Positions 22,073-32,359 of a stretch of DNA of 64,000 bases are shown here, in pieces; positions within the stretch are counted from its first letter, which is position 1, and every line of letters starts with the position of its first letter. The notes below the pieces were generated by a model. It had not been told where the DNA came from. It was given only the letters and a program-made list of their open reading frames with translations, and searched no databases. The position numbers and the translations under genes were made by a program. Source of the DNA: Ramazzottius varieornatus. Taxonomy: Eukaryota > Tardigrada > Eutardigrada > Parachela > Ramazzottiidae. The DNA is taken from the NCBI GenBank assembly GCA_001949185.1, contig BDGG01000001.1, positions 983,153 to 1,047,152 on the forward strand. The letters are read 5' to 3'.

Positions 22073-23295
22073 ATGAACGGATCCATTTGTCTGCTGCTTG
22101 CTCTGTTTTTTACTTCCGTATTGGCAGGTCTTGTTGATCGAATGCAGGATGTTTCCGACGCCCAAAGGTATCCCTTAATCCGCGACTTTATTCGCATTGA
22201 AGCCAATATCCTACGGCTGGATAATCCGCGCGGTATTTCCCACACCGGCCTACCCTGCGATATCACCGACTCCTGCGATCCACGTGTGATCGCTTTTATT
22301 GACACGTAATAGTCATCAATGTTACTTTTTTTATGGCTGCTTGTCTGTGCCGAATTCGAAGACACCTGTAGCCGAGCGTTTTTACGATGTTACCGAACAA
22401 GTTATAAGTAACTTTACTCTTTGTTTTGCAGTGAGAAACCGAACCATGACTTTGGCGGAGATTCGGTCCCTTACCGCAACTGGTTCACTCTCTACGACGG
22501 CAACAATATCAACTCTCCCGAAATTAACAAACTCATCACCCGGGATATCTGCGGAGTGCCAATTCGGGTAAGATCTTTTTGTCACGATTTTACTTTTTCC
22601 TACGGTTATGACTGCCTTTCTCCATCGTAGAAAGTGAATGTGCGAGTTCGAGCCATTGACAAAGGTATGGGTTTGCTTCAACACGTAAACCGTTTCTGAG
22701 CCATATTTTGTCAGGCCAGTCTTTTCTCCACAGACATGTTCAACGACGACAAAATCGACAATTTTGCTTGGTAAGTTTGCTGAGCTTTGCCTCCTAGTGA
22801 CAGCGTTCACTATTTAGGAAAAAAATGGAAATAGTTCGTTGTCCAGAGTGGCGCACACTTTCCGCCAGAAGCAACGGAAACGCGCGCCACTGGACATAAC
22901 GAATGTTCATTTCTTTTGTCGACGTCCCAAGCGGGATATTTTACAGTTTTTGGATTTTGCAGTTTTATCACCACGGATAATACTCCAGCAGCGGACGAAA
23001 AGAGTGCCCAATGGTCAGCTGAAATGCCCTGTTATGGAGAAGATAAGAGTGCCATAAGGTATGTTTTGTCGTGTCGCCACTTGTACCGATTTGTCAACCA
23101 GAGTCTGTCTTTGTGTCAACCTACCCCATCGTTCAATTAACGGCGCCCTGGCTGATGAAGACGAAATTCGATCTTGCCCCACACTGTCTTCGTTGCAGAG
23201 TATGGATTCAGTGGAGATGGTATTTGATCCCGGAACAACAGTGTCGCGCTTCCTCCAACGGTCGGGGCTGGCTGGACGGATGGTTCACCAAATAG
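22073..23295 (+). CDS. Secreted six-cysteine protein, tandem paralog A
   Basis: Six exons, 22073-22305, 22432-22567, 22631-22664, 22734-22770, 22963-23058 and 23199-23295, join to 210 codons plus stop. Residues 1-18 are a signal peptide (SICLLLALFFTSVLA). The mature protein has GLVDRMQDVSDAQRYPL, a block SHTGLPCDITDSCDPRVIAF, the very conserved EKPNHDFGGDSVPY, a VRVRAIDK strand and DDKIDN, then PCYGED and a C-terminal SSNGRGWLDGWF. Six cysteines are shared with B-D. The Asp-rich DKDMFNDDKID loop recalls calcium-binding loops of C2-type domains, and the overall order recalls the N-terminal C2/MNNL domain of Notch ligands; this similarity is my inference. Intron 4 (22771-22962) is absent from B, C and D and contains a hairpin element. 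It is the most diverged end-copy in its C terminus. Confidence 0.9.
22831..22935. repeat. Hairpin element inside the paralog A-specific intron
   Basis: Arms TCGTTGTCCAGAGTGGCGCA and GCGCCACTGGACATAACGA form the same core stem as the intronic hairpins in RCL1, paralog D and the SLC4 gene. The end TTTGTCGACGTCCC resembles the terminal TTTGCCAAGGTCCC of the copy at 39321. The element occupies just over half of the 192-bp intron. Confidence 0.75.
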
Positions 23296-24078
23296 AAAGC
23301 CTGTCACTTCCTTGTTTGTGATTCGCCCTATGGCTCGCTGACGCTATCGCGAATCGCGATCAAGATTGTTTGGTGGATATCTGTTTAACCAAAGTCCAGT
23401 TCCGCTCCATATTTTCTGTTCTTTGTTTTTCCAGAACTTTTCCTGTTTGACTGTGCTTACGGTCGCAACTGTATTCATATGCAAGCACAATATTTCGACG
23501 CGCAGTTTTGGTTAGTTTTCGGCGGATCGCCAGATCCCTTTAACACCTGCAGTAACGGGTTTTTTGTGTCGGAATTGAGGTCCACTCTGCCCACAACATG
23601 CAAGAGAGAATACATTTCTCCAATGATTTTGAGACAGTTCCACAGCTTGATAAAAAAATTAGAAAAATTTCGCAAGGGAAGGAGACAGAATCTTTCCTCC
23701 TCGAACTATCATTTACTGAAGATTTCTGGTTGGTCTGGCCAGCAGTCACTATGCTTCACCAGATGGATGAGGATTTTACCTGGGCAAAGCAGAAAAATGT
23801 TAAGCTGATACACTTGATATCGAGCCCGTACTATGGCAAGAATTGCGGCACTGGGATCGTTTGCAGCCCATGGTATACTGGCAGTGTTAAACGAACTGCA
23901 TGGTCTCGATCTATTGTAGTACATTGTTAAATTCGCGCCGTTTATTTCCGCCTCGCCCTACGCAGTGAAAAATCTTCAAGTATCCAGTAACCCTCTTGCA
24001 TTTTGTGATCAGCCACGCCCGAAGTTTCGGGAATTTCACGTTGCTGTACCAGATACGCGATCAAATGACAGGCAGTAT
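23296..24078. other. Spacer between paralog A and the MITE, no gene seen
   Basis: Open frames on both strands around 23470-23930 overlap one another without initiation context, splice sites or family match. I see no feature here I can support. Confidence 0.4.
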
Positions 24079-24281
24079 ACTGTATTACCTCTAAGGTTTC
24101 GCGCAGTCACGTGACAGGCCAGTAAATATTGAGTGGCGGGAATAAAAAACTTCACTGCCATCAATCAAAAATTCCTGGCCAACCGAGCGCAGCAATGTGC
24201 CACAATCAGTGATACGGGGCCCGGGTGTAATTCACTAATTCACTGTCACGTGACTGCGCGAAACCTTAGAGGTAATACAGT
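24079..24281. repeat. TA-flanked MITE with perfect 38-bp inverted ends
   Basis: CTGTATTACCTCTAAGGTTT runs on through CGCGCAGTCACGTGACAG and is exactly inverted at the right end (GGTAATACAG). TA lies on both sides, as for Tc1/mariner insertion. Perfect termini on a 203-bp element point to a young insertion. Confidence 0.88.
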
Positions 24282-24791
24282 AAGTTTCCGTACGCAGTAC
24301 AAGCCGATAACGCGTTCAACACAACCTAATGCTTTGCAGATGAGGTTGGCCGCATCGACTGCGCACGCATGTTGTATAATTTAATAATCATTCGCGGTAT
24401 TGTAAAGATTATAGACCATAAAAAAGTTATGGCCTATGGAACACTCCCAAAATGTTTTAGTAGGTCGTTGCGTCAAGAAACAGATACCTCGTTTCAACAA
24501 TTCATGGTGGTCGTACCGTCAAGTTTATAGATTTCCCAGAGCTCTTTGAGTCACGACAAAGTAAAGCTCTGCGAGTCAGGTACGGTAAAACCTTCAAGGT
24601 ACCCTCTGACGTCACTGGGCAGTTACTGTCAGTTGCAGCTAATCGCTGACACCATCTTCTGTCATAAACATGAAAGCAAGGTGTTGCCTTACACAACACG
24701 ACGCCCCACAATGCGTCATGCTGGCAACAACAAAACACTTGAGACGGGCTTTACCCATCAAACCGCTTACCTTGCTTGCTCAGCTTGCCTG

Positions 24792-24799
24792 TATAAAAG
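24792..24799 (+). promoter_or_regulatory. TATA box of secreted paralog B
   Basis: TATAAAAG lies 146 bases before the ATG of paralog B with no ATG-opened competing gene between. Transcription would start about 30 bases downstream, near 24825. I did not find an equally good TATA box at this distance before A, C or D. Confidence 0.5.
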
Positions 24800-24937
24800 G
24801 TCCGGGTTGTCTCTGCATTCCATCAAACATCATTTTGTGGTCAGCTGGATTTTGCTCCCGCAGAGTTAAACGTCTTCACCATATTTTTTTATCTTAGTCT
24901 CGATACTTCTTCCTTATTTCGAGCGGAAATTTTTTAA

Positions 24938-25935
24938 ATGGCCAAGGCGGCAATCATCGCTCTGCTCATCGGTTTCTGCGCCACATTGGGCTCCGCTGGA
25001 TTGATTGATCGAGGCCAGGATCTGGCGGATGTTGCGAAATATCCTCTGATAACCGGTAAGTCGTTGAATATTCTATCCGATAATTTTCCAGTGATCCGGA
25101 GTGTTCGCTAAGCCTAGCATGTCTTCATCGTAGGGTTCTTCCGCATTGAGATGAATGTCGTACGGTTGGACACCCAGGGGAAGTCGCATACAGGATTGCC
25201 TTGTGACATTTTCGACAAGTGTGACCCTAAGGTAGCCACATTTGTTACGTCGAAAGCCTGATTGTTCGATTTTCGAACAAGTCGAATTTCAACGTTGGTT
25301 TGAGTGCTTGATTGATTGTTGTTTCGTTGGCAGATCATCGCTTTCATCGACACGGAGAAGCCCAACAACGATTTTGGAGGCGACTCGGTGCCCTACTCTA
25401 ATTACATCACCCTGGTGGACGCCAACAACACTCCAGACGTCGTCGAGATCGACAAGACTATCTCTCGCGATGTCTGTGGAAAGGGCGTACGGAAGATCGC
25501 CATGCGAGTGCGCGCCATCGACAAGGATGGACTCAACGACGGTAAGTCAGAACTTCACATCCCTCTTCAGCATGCATAGACTCACTTTCGATCACAACAA
25601 AAATATGCGTGTCTTTTGGCCTTACAGACAAAATCGACAACTACAAGTGCCACATTACGGGAGAACGCAACCCACCGGCCGAGAACGAGAAGGTGGCCCA
25701 ATGGTCTCCCGAAATTGCCTGCGCCGGCGAGGATCGCGCCAGCTCAAAGTAAGCCATCTGTCAATCAATCGATCAATCTAAATAATCCCCCGAAACACTG
25801 TGACTTGGTCATTACTCAACCTGTTGCTTATCTTGTAGGGTTTACTTGCGGTATCGATGGTATAACATTCCTGAATCAACTTGCCGTCCTTCCAGCAACG
25901 GACAGGGACTCTTTAGCGGACTTTTCTCTAGATGA
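24938..25935 (+). CDS. Secreted six-cysteine protein, tandem paralog B
   Basis: Five exons, 24938-25055, 25134-25231, 25334-25541, 25628-25748 and 25839-25935, join to 213 codons plus stop. Signal peptide IIALLIGFCATLGSA, then GLIDRGQDLADVAKYPLITG. It has the clearest family sequence: SHTGLPCDIFDKCDPKIIAF, DTEKPNNDFGGDSVPY, SRDVCGKGVRK, MRVRAIDKDGLNDDKIDNYK, WSPEIACAGEDRASSK, YLRYRWYNIPESTCRPSSNG and a final GLFSGLFSR. Its introns fall in part at other places than in A and D: there is none after FIDT, one after DPK (phase 0), and the phase-1 intron in the Asp loop lies four codons further on. A TATA box and a poly(A) signal (26203) frame the gene. Presumably extracellular; function unknown. 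Confidence 0.92.
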
Positions 25936-26202
25936 ACAATTTGAATCTCTCTTCTCGTGATCACGTGCACCTTACTGTAAATTGTACTGCGTGTTGCAGT
26001 ATTTTAACGGCAACTGCTCATTGTTCAAGTGGTTTTTTCCCCACAAGTTAACAGTATTATCGATAGTCGATAATATTGACAGTTCTTCCATGTATGTCAC
26101 GAATATCTTCGTGTGACTACCGTACTGTATGTTAATTTTTTTGCTGTGATCTGATTTCCTTCCACTGCACTTGCAAATATGGATGAAAAGATGGTGGTTT
26201 TC

Positions 26203-26208
26203 AATAAA
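26203..26208 (+). promoter_or_regulatory. Poly(A) signal AATAAA of paralog B
   Basis: AATAAA lies 268 bases after the stop, followed by a T-rich GGGTTTTTGACT stretch. It is the first clear signal downstream of paralog B. Confidence 0.5.
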
Positions 26209-26294
26209 GGGTTTTTGACTGATATGTCTGTTCTAAACTTGAAGCCCATAGGGAGAAGCGACCATCGTTATACATGGCCCCATATTACATTACA

Positions 26295-26466
26295 GTGTAC
26301 GACAAAGTAACCGTTAAAAATGGGCGTGACACTGCAGCTGGAGCTTATTTACAGCTCAGCCAATGAGAATTATATTTTGCTGCATGCGCAAATTTCATTG
26401 ACTTTATCCATCTGGCTCCATCCAACAGCCATTTTTAACGGTTTATTTTGTCGTAAAAAGTAGTGT
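26295..26466. repeat. Short MITE with CCGTTAAAAATGG termini
   Basis: ACGACAAAGTAACCGTTAAA plus AATGG at the left is matched by CCATTTTTAACGGTTTATTT plus TGTCGT at the right. About 172 bp, no coding potential. Confidence 0.65.
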
Positions 26467-26502
26467 ACAAGTCAAAAGAAGGACATACGGGCCAGCACAC
26501 AA

Positions 26503-27240
26503 GGGGATTATGCCTCTTCCGACCTCTAGATTGCTAGACCGTCCCGGTGAAACGATAGACGAGAGTCTCCTCTATCATCTGAGCAAGGTAGCTAAATCCT
26601 CCGACGATCCTGGAAGAAACTACAGGACTCGGAAAATACGTCAAAAACCTACACTGATGACGCAGCAGCGTAATCTTTTCTTCGATCTACATCAGATTCA
26701 ATGGTCCAACTATCAGCTAACAAATGGGTTCAGGCAGGTAAATCGCGCAGAAATGACTGCAGCATCATACAGTGTCTTTCTAATTTTTCCAGTGCTGTAT
26801 GCAGCTGTCAGAAGGAGCAAACATTGCCTTTGACCGTCTCCTTGAATTTCTTGTCAGCTTGCTTGGAAAATCGTCCATACGGTAATGCAGCCTATAACCC
26901 CATCCAAGGAGCTTGTCAACGTTCAGCGGGTAGACAGAATCCATTTCAAAGATGCACAGGAATCAGCGAGGAAACGGGAGAAGATCGGGAAAAAAAATCC
27001 AGAATAGTGGATGAGCAGGTAGGACAGGCTCAATCAAAACCGGAATCACCCATCGAACAATCAACTCGTGATAGTTCCGCCTATGCACCGCCCTAATTTT
27101 GACATCACTTCCGAGTCCTGTAGTTTCTTCCAGGATCGACGGGGGATTTAGCTACCTAGCTCAGATGATAGAAGAGACTGTCGTCTGTCGTTTCGCCGAG
27201 ACGGTTTAGCAATCTAGAGGTCGGGACAGGCATAATCCCC
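26503..27240. mobile_element. Inverted-repeat element, family 3, copy 1 (738 bp)
   Basis: Ends GGGGATTATGCCTCTTCCGA and TCGGGACAGGCATAATCCCC. Terminal pairing is recognisable for about 130 bases (AGTCTCCTCTATCATCTGAG and CTCAGATGATAGAAGAGACT). The same family occurs at 44486-44933. The interior, with a forward frame near 26701-27096, has no recognised protein. Confidence 0.8.
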
Positions 27241-27705
27241 TTGACAGTATAGAGTGTGTGGAGGTCGAAGTATGCTCTGCATCAGGTTTAGTCTCAAAAC
27301 AAGATAGGCATCTTGCGTCGGCGGTTTCTGCTGTGCGGCAAGACTGAATACTCTTAGGAGGTTTTCCGCGTATATTTTCGAAGAAAGGGCTGACTGGACG
27401 AAAGGGCGTCAAGTACGTCGTTCGCTCCACCGTGGAAGTATATTCCCAAAACTCTTCGGCGGACTTTGCCTGCCAGCCACCATACCTTCCTTCTTCGCGG
27501 TTTCGAGTGATTCACAGGAAGTTTACGACCACTGCGATATTGGTGCACGATTAGTCACATAAATAGAATCGATATCAAACTTTCAAGATCAAGAACGATC
27601 GAAAACTGTTTGCCATTTCTGTCAAATTTTGCTATTGTTATCCCGGAAGAACACCATTATTGTAGCCCTCTACTGACGGTACGCTGCATTTATCGCATCG
27701 CCAAG

Positions 27706-28894
27706 ATGAACTTTCTCTGCTGGTTAACGCTGTGTGCCTTTGTTGGAATATGTTGTGGGGGACTCATCGATAGAGGTCAAGATTTGGCCGACTCGGCGAG
27801 ATATCCTCTAGTTACGGGATATATTCGAATTGAGGTGAAGCCCTACGATATCTGTAGATTCCGTCACGGACGATGATCCTGTTCTAGATGAAAACGGGAC
27901 TTGACAAATACTTTCCACACTTTCAGCTTCACATCAGTCGGCTGGATACCCGAGGCAAGTCCCACACTGGACTATGGTGCGACATCACTGATAAGTAAGT
28001 GCGGCAAGCCTCTTCTTTCTGGTCTTGCGACCGATGAGAACGACATCCGGCAATTTAATTTTCGAATTGTGTGTCTTTCCAGATGCGACCCGCGCGTGAT
28101 TGCCTTCATCGACACGTACGTAAAGTGAACAGGCACCAGTTTGTTCGCGTGTGAAATTGCCAATCATTATTCATAACAGTCGGATTTTCCTCGTAGTGAT
28201 CGACCGAACCATGACTTTGGGGGAGATTCTGTGCCTTATGACAATTATGTGACTGTAAGCTCATCTTGAACCGATCTAAAGATACTTTTCATCACAGTAT
28301 TCGATTCCCATTATTGTATAGCTTTTCGATGGTGACAATGTGGACATGGTCGATATCCGCAAAACCATCTCGCGAGACATCTGTGGCAAGGGTGTCAGAG
28401 TAAGATAACCTATCTGTACTAATGACACCACCAAACTTTTCACAATCGTTTGCGGTTTTTGCAGAAAGTTGCATTACGTGTTCGAGCTATCGACAAGGAT
28501 ACCTTCAACGATGGTACGTAGGTTGAAACTGAAGTGGACTCTGAAGTGGTTTGTTGTCCCCATTTGACGAGTGCGTACTTCCTTGTAGACAAAATTGACA
28601 ACTACAAATGCTTCATCACGGGCGACCATACGCCAGCCGAGAGCGAACGGAGCGCTGACTGGTCGCCGGAAATCGCCTGCGCCGGTGAAGATCGCCCAAG
28701 CTCAAAGTACGCTATACAGCCATTCTTCTCGCTTTCCTGTATTGTCTTTGTGGGAAATGTCAGTTACATGACTGGTCTAAGCCTGGTTTCTTTCGCTTAG
28801 GGTCTACCTGAAATACCGTTGGTACTTCATCAACGAAAGTGAATGCCGACCGTCGTCCAATGGCCGGGGTCTCTTTTCGGGCATGTTCTCCTGA
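27706..28894 (+). CDS. Secreted six-cysteine protein, tandem paralog C
   Basis: Eight exons, 27706-27834, 27927-27994, 28083-28115, 28197-28254, 28322-28399, 28465-28513, 28589-28706 and 28801-28894, join to 208 codons plus stop. Signal peptide LCWLTLCAFVGICCG, then GLIDRGQDLADSARYPLVTG, SHTGLWCDITDKCDPRVIAF, DRPNHDFGGDSVPYDNYVT, SRDICGKGVRK, RVRAIDKDTFNDDKIDNYK, WSPEIACAGEDRPSSK and a final CRPSSNGRGLFSGMFS. It is closest to B in sequence and in the intron position of the Asp loop, yet has the most introns of the four copies, with extra ones after YIRIE, within DK|C, after YVT and at GVR|K. The usual LPCD is LWCD here. Confidence 0.92.
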
Positions 28895-29533
28895 GAAAGT
28901 CGTAACCCTGTCCATTCAATAACAGTGGTTCTTCGAGCACTGCATTTCACCGACTTCCTCCCTCTTTGGCGAATCACATTTTTTTTACATGACATCTCTT
29001 CGCACATAGAATTCAGGCTACTTCGAAAATGTGGGCTGTCTGTGCTCGAAATGCTACCGCATCGGTCATGTTGCTGCATTTTCACGCAGACAAAAGCTGA
29101 CCGTATAAAATTGCATGTCGAATGGACGAAGTGACTTTGCGCTATCATGATGAAAATCAAGCTACAGTCAAGGAAAGTTTTCGGAAAAAGGGTGTCGGTC
29201 GACAAGGAAGGAAATGCATTATTTCGGCATGAACGAACCCTGTTTGGAGAAACGAATATTCCTTCGCGATTGTCCTCAAAAATAAATCGGCGCCGGCGCC
29301 GCCCTTTCTCTTATCAACTGGGATTTCCTCTGACGAAAAAATTACTCGCGGCCGATGGAAACCTTTAGACTTTCGACAAGACTGTGCGAAGAGATTGTGA
29401 TCGAGACTTTCTGCGGAAGTCTCTTGTAATGAACTCTAGTACTGTACAAGATCGAGAGGTTTCTCAAGCTGTAATCAGTCGGTTTCGATGGTGGAAGCTA
29501 TTTGCAAAGTGTAGTAGAACGATATCATCGAAA

Positions 29534-30597
29534 ATGATGCAGCTGACAATCTTCTGTTTTGCCGGCATACTTGCTTACGCTAACGCAGGGATCGGAGCCC
29601 GCGTCCAAGACCAGAAAGACTCGGACTTTCCACTGCTCTCTGGATACTTCCGCATTGAGGCCGCCATCCTCAAACTCGACAATCCCAATGCCATCTCCCA
29701 CACCAATCTGCCATGTGATATTACCGACAAATGTGACCCAACTGTGACTGCCATCATCGATACGTAAGAGTTCCCTACAAAGTTTGGTGTGGTACTTGGA
29801 CATGGCTGTGAAATCGTCATCCCTGTTCTTTTAGCGAGAAACCAAATCATGATTTTGGAGGAGACTCCGCACCGTACAGGAACTGGGAGGTTATCTACAA
29901 CGGCCAAGAAGTAAACTCGCCAGAAATAAATAAAGTTCTAACGCGGGACAACTGTGGCACAGGAATCCGAGTAAGTTAAGTAAAGACAACCCAAAGCTTT
30001 GCGATACGTTCAGCCAGAAAGTCCGACCTTTTCATGAGAGATGTTTTCACAGAAAGTCAACGTGCGAGTTCGAGCAATGGACAAAGGTACTGTATTCTGT
30101 CACACTTCCCGAACATAGGCTTTCAAGGGCTGCGTTTTGGAGATCGGCAAACAAACTGCACCAGATCATTTTCCTAAGTGGCGTACGCTTCCGGTATTTT
30201 CGCTGGATATGTGCGCCACTTAGGAAGTCGACTTGGCGAAGTTTATGATACATTGGTTTCTAGATACGGTGAACGACGATAAGATTGACAACTTCAGCTG
30301 CTTCATCACCGGCGCTGGACCGGTAGGAATGCCGGCTGCCAACAAGGACGAAGCTAAATGGTCGCCAGATTTCACTTGTGATGGCCAAGACCAGAAAACC
30401 ATCAAGTAAGATCTTCGCAGTGACCGTCGTTGTCGGCGTTAGACCTTCTTCCCCTACACTCATTAGGGGCTGAATATTAAAACAACATTTTTCTTCTCAG
30501 GGTTCACGTCCGATACCGATGGTACAAAATTCCTCAGGCTGAATGCAAACCCACCAAAACGAGTGGAATCCCTTTTATCGACGGCATGTTCTCATAA
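29534..30597 (+). CDS. Secreted six-cysteine protein, tandem paralog D
   Basis: Five exons, 29534-29763, 29835-29970, 30053-30086, 30264-30405 and 30501-30597, join to 212 codons plus stop. Signal peptide LTIFCFAGILAYANA, then GIGARVQDQKDSDFPLLSGY, SHTNLPCDITDKCDPTVTAI, EKPNHDFGGDSAPY, RVRAMDK, DDKIDNFSCFITG and a divergent end (AECKPTKTSGIPFIDGMFS). Two ATGs in a row open the frame. Intron positions match A rather than B and C, but A's intron inside the FAC codon is missing. Intron 3 (30087-30263) carries a hairpin of the recurrent family. The gene converges on WDR61, with 121 bases between stop codons. Confidence 0.92.
30139..30240. repeat. Hairpin element inside paralog D intron 3
   Basis: Begins AGATCGGCAAACAAACTGCA and carries the core CCTAAGTGGCGTACGC ... 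ATGTGCGCCACTTAGG. It fills about 100 of the 177 bases of the intron. Confidence 0.8.
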
Positions 30598-30718
30598 GGT
30601 TCTGTTCGATAAATTATGTGGTACTCTTGAAACGTTCAACACAACCGAAAATGGCTATCTGTTAAAAAAACCAAGAGTTCGTCAACAGTAGGATTCGAGT
30701 AATCTAAAGGAAATACTA

Positions 30719-31975
30719 TTAGGAATATTCTTTTGGCGTTCGATATAAGACCATATTATTATCAGCAGCCACGGAGATCAATTTGTTTCCTTCAGGACTG
30801 AAAGCCACATCCCAGACTATTTTATCGTGAGCTTCGTTAAACACAGCTAACTTCTCCTTGTCCGTCTTCCATACTCGGACCGTAGCGTCGGTCGAGCAGG
30901 AAGCTACTCTGGCGCTGTCAGGTGAGAAGTCCAGCGATGTTATCCAGGAAGTGTGACCGGTTATCCGCGTAATGGGCAAACCTAGGCAGAGGAAACATCT
31001 TTTCAACATTATCCTCGCTACTTGCTGCTCTACTGTATACCTTCGGTGGGCTCGTAAAGTCGAATTGTGCCATCTTCCGACGCGGAAGCCAGCATGGCCG
31101 AGTTTGGACTGAAGAGAACCGCACGGATGGGTTTTCCGTGGGCTTCGATGGCATGCAGGAGGCGGTTGGCTTGCAGGTCGAAAATATACAGCGTGCCTTC
31201 AGTACTTCCAGCTGCCAGGAACTTCCCGTTGGCCGAGAAATGGACGGAAGTTATGAATTTCCCACGGGTATCGAAAGCTTCCACCTGAAAACAAACCAGA
31301 ACGTCGCACATCACATACAGTACCTGAATACATACACCAACTAAGCACTGCATCAAACGATGCCCCGTTCAACAAACGCACTTCAGCAGCGAGAGTAGAA
31401 TATGCCCGGGTTGTCTGAGCGTAAAACATCTCTCCGACTGAGTGATAAATTTACTGAGCGCGTCTACAGTGCGTCGACCTACTTCGTTTCTTGTGTTGAT
31501 ATCAAACAGCCGAATTTTGCCTTGCTGAGCCGAGGTGCCTATCAGGGTAGAGTGTGGACGGAACGCCAGTCCCCAACACTCGATCTTTCCCCCTTGGATA
31601 GCTTCTGTCCGGGGAGCGCCTGTCTGAAGGTCCCAAAAATGAATGGAGCCTTCCATGCCACTGCTGGCTATCATGTCGTGCTCAGCGCTGATGTCCAGTC
31701 GGAGGATGCCCATACGATGCCCAACCAGCGTCTTGGTCTCTACCGGCTGGCCGGTTTCCGGGTCGAGTCTCCATAGTTTGATTGCCGAGTCAAGAGAGCC
31801 TGTTATCAATACAGTGCCAGTGTGCAAGCGAGGGGATGAAAAGGCGAATGCTCACTGTACCTGTGACGATAACGTCGGAGCTGTTGGCACCGGTCGTGGC
31901 CCACTTACAAGCCCAGATTTCGTCTTCATGAGCGTTTTTCGTTGTCGAGATGACAGAGTGAGTCATTTTATACAA
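30719..31975 (-). CDS. WDR61: WD repeat protein WDR61/SKIC8 (Ski8)
   Basis: Beta-propeller adaptor of the Ski complex (cytosolic 3'-5' mRNA decay with the exosome) and, in animals, of the PAF1 transcription complex. Four exons on the reverse strand, 31975-31861, 31799-31483, 31284-31041 and 30981-30719, join to 312 codons (human 305). Family landmarks: NAHEDEIWACKW near the start, VTGSLDSAIKLWRLDPETG, GHRMGILRLDISAEHD, FDTRGKFITSVHFSANGKF, HGKPIRAVLFSPNS, GHTSWITSLDFSPDS and DKIVWDVAFSPEGNKLISVA at the end. About seven WD repeats are present. At exon 2/3 I used donor GAA|GTAGGT because it preserves the family's exact length before DTRGKF. It shares a 384-bp spacer with DCAF13 in head-to-head orientation. 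Confidence 0.94.
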
Positions 31976-32359
31976 GTGGAAAATGCGGAGCCTTTCCGCC
32001 GGACTCCAGAAAGTGGAGATTCAGGAGAGGAAGACAGTACAATCGAAAAAAATCGACATTTGACAAGCACTCGAAAGACAATCAGAGTTGAAGACAAATC
32101 AAGCAGTTGATTGAATGCCCATACCAGCTCGATTGATTGGTTCACCAGTGCAACGAACGAGCAGCTGTTCGGACGCACTCTAGTCAGCAGAGTCTGTTGC
32201 TTTGATTGGCTTTGACTTTCCAGCGTCAGTTTCCAGTTTTCTTCCCTTTCTTTCGGATATCATTCATAATATTATCATTTGTTTCTTCTCGTCGCAGAGG
32301 TTCTAGGAGGAACAGATTCCGACAATGATTTTGAGCGCTTTGCGCAAAAAGGCCTCACT
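31976..32359. promoter_or_regulatory. Bidirectional promoter region of WDR61 and DCAF13
   Basis: The two start codons face away from each other across 384 bases, leaving room only for shared regulatory sequence and two 5' UTRs. A T-rich tract with TTTCTTCTCGTCGCAG just before DCAF13 (about 32281-32298) may be a 5' UTR acceptor. I see no TATA box on either side. Confidence 0.65.

Noticed and set aside
22073-30597. Assignment of the tandem secreted family to known tardigrade heat-soluble proteins (SAHS, CAHS, MAHS)
   Set aside because: Those families lack the six conserved cysteines and the DFGGDSVPY and NDDKID blocks seen here; length alone is similar.
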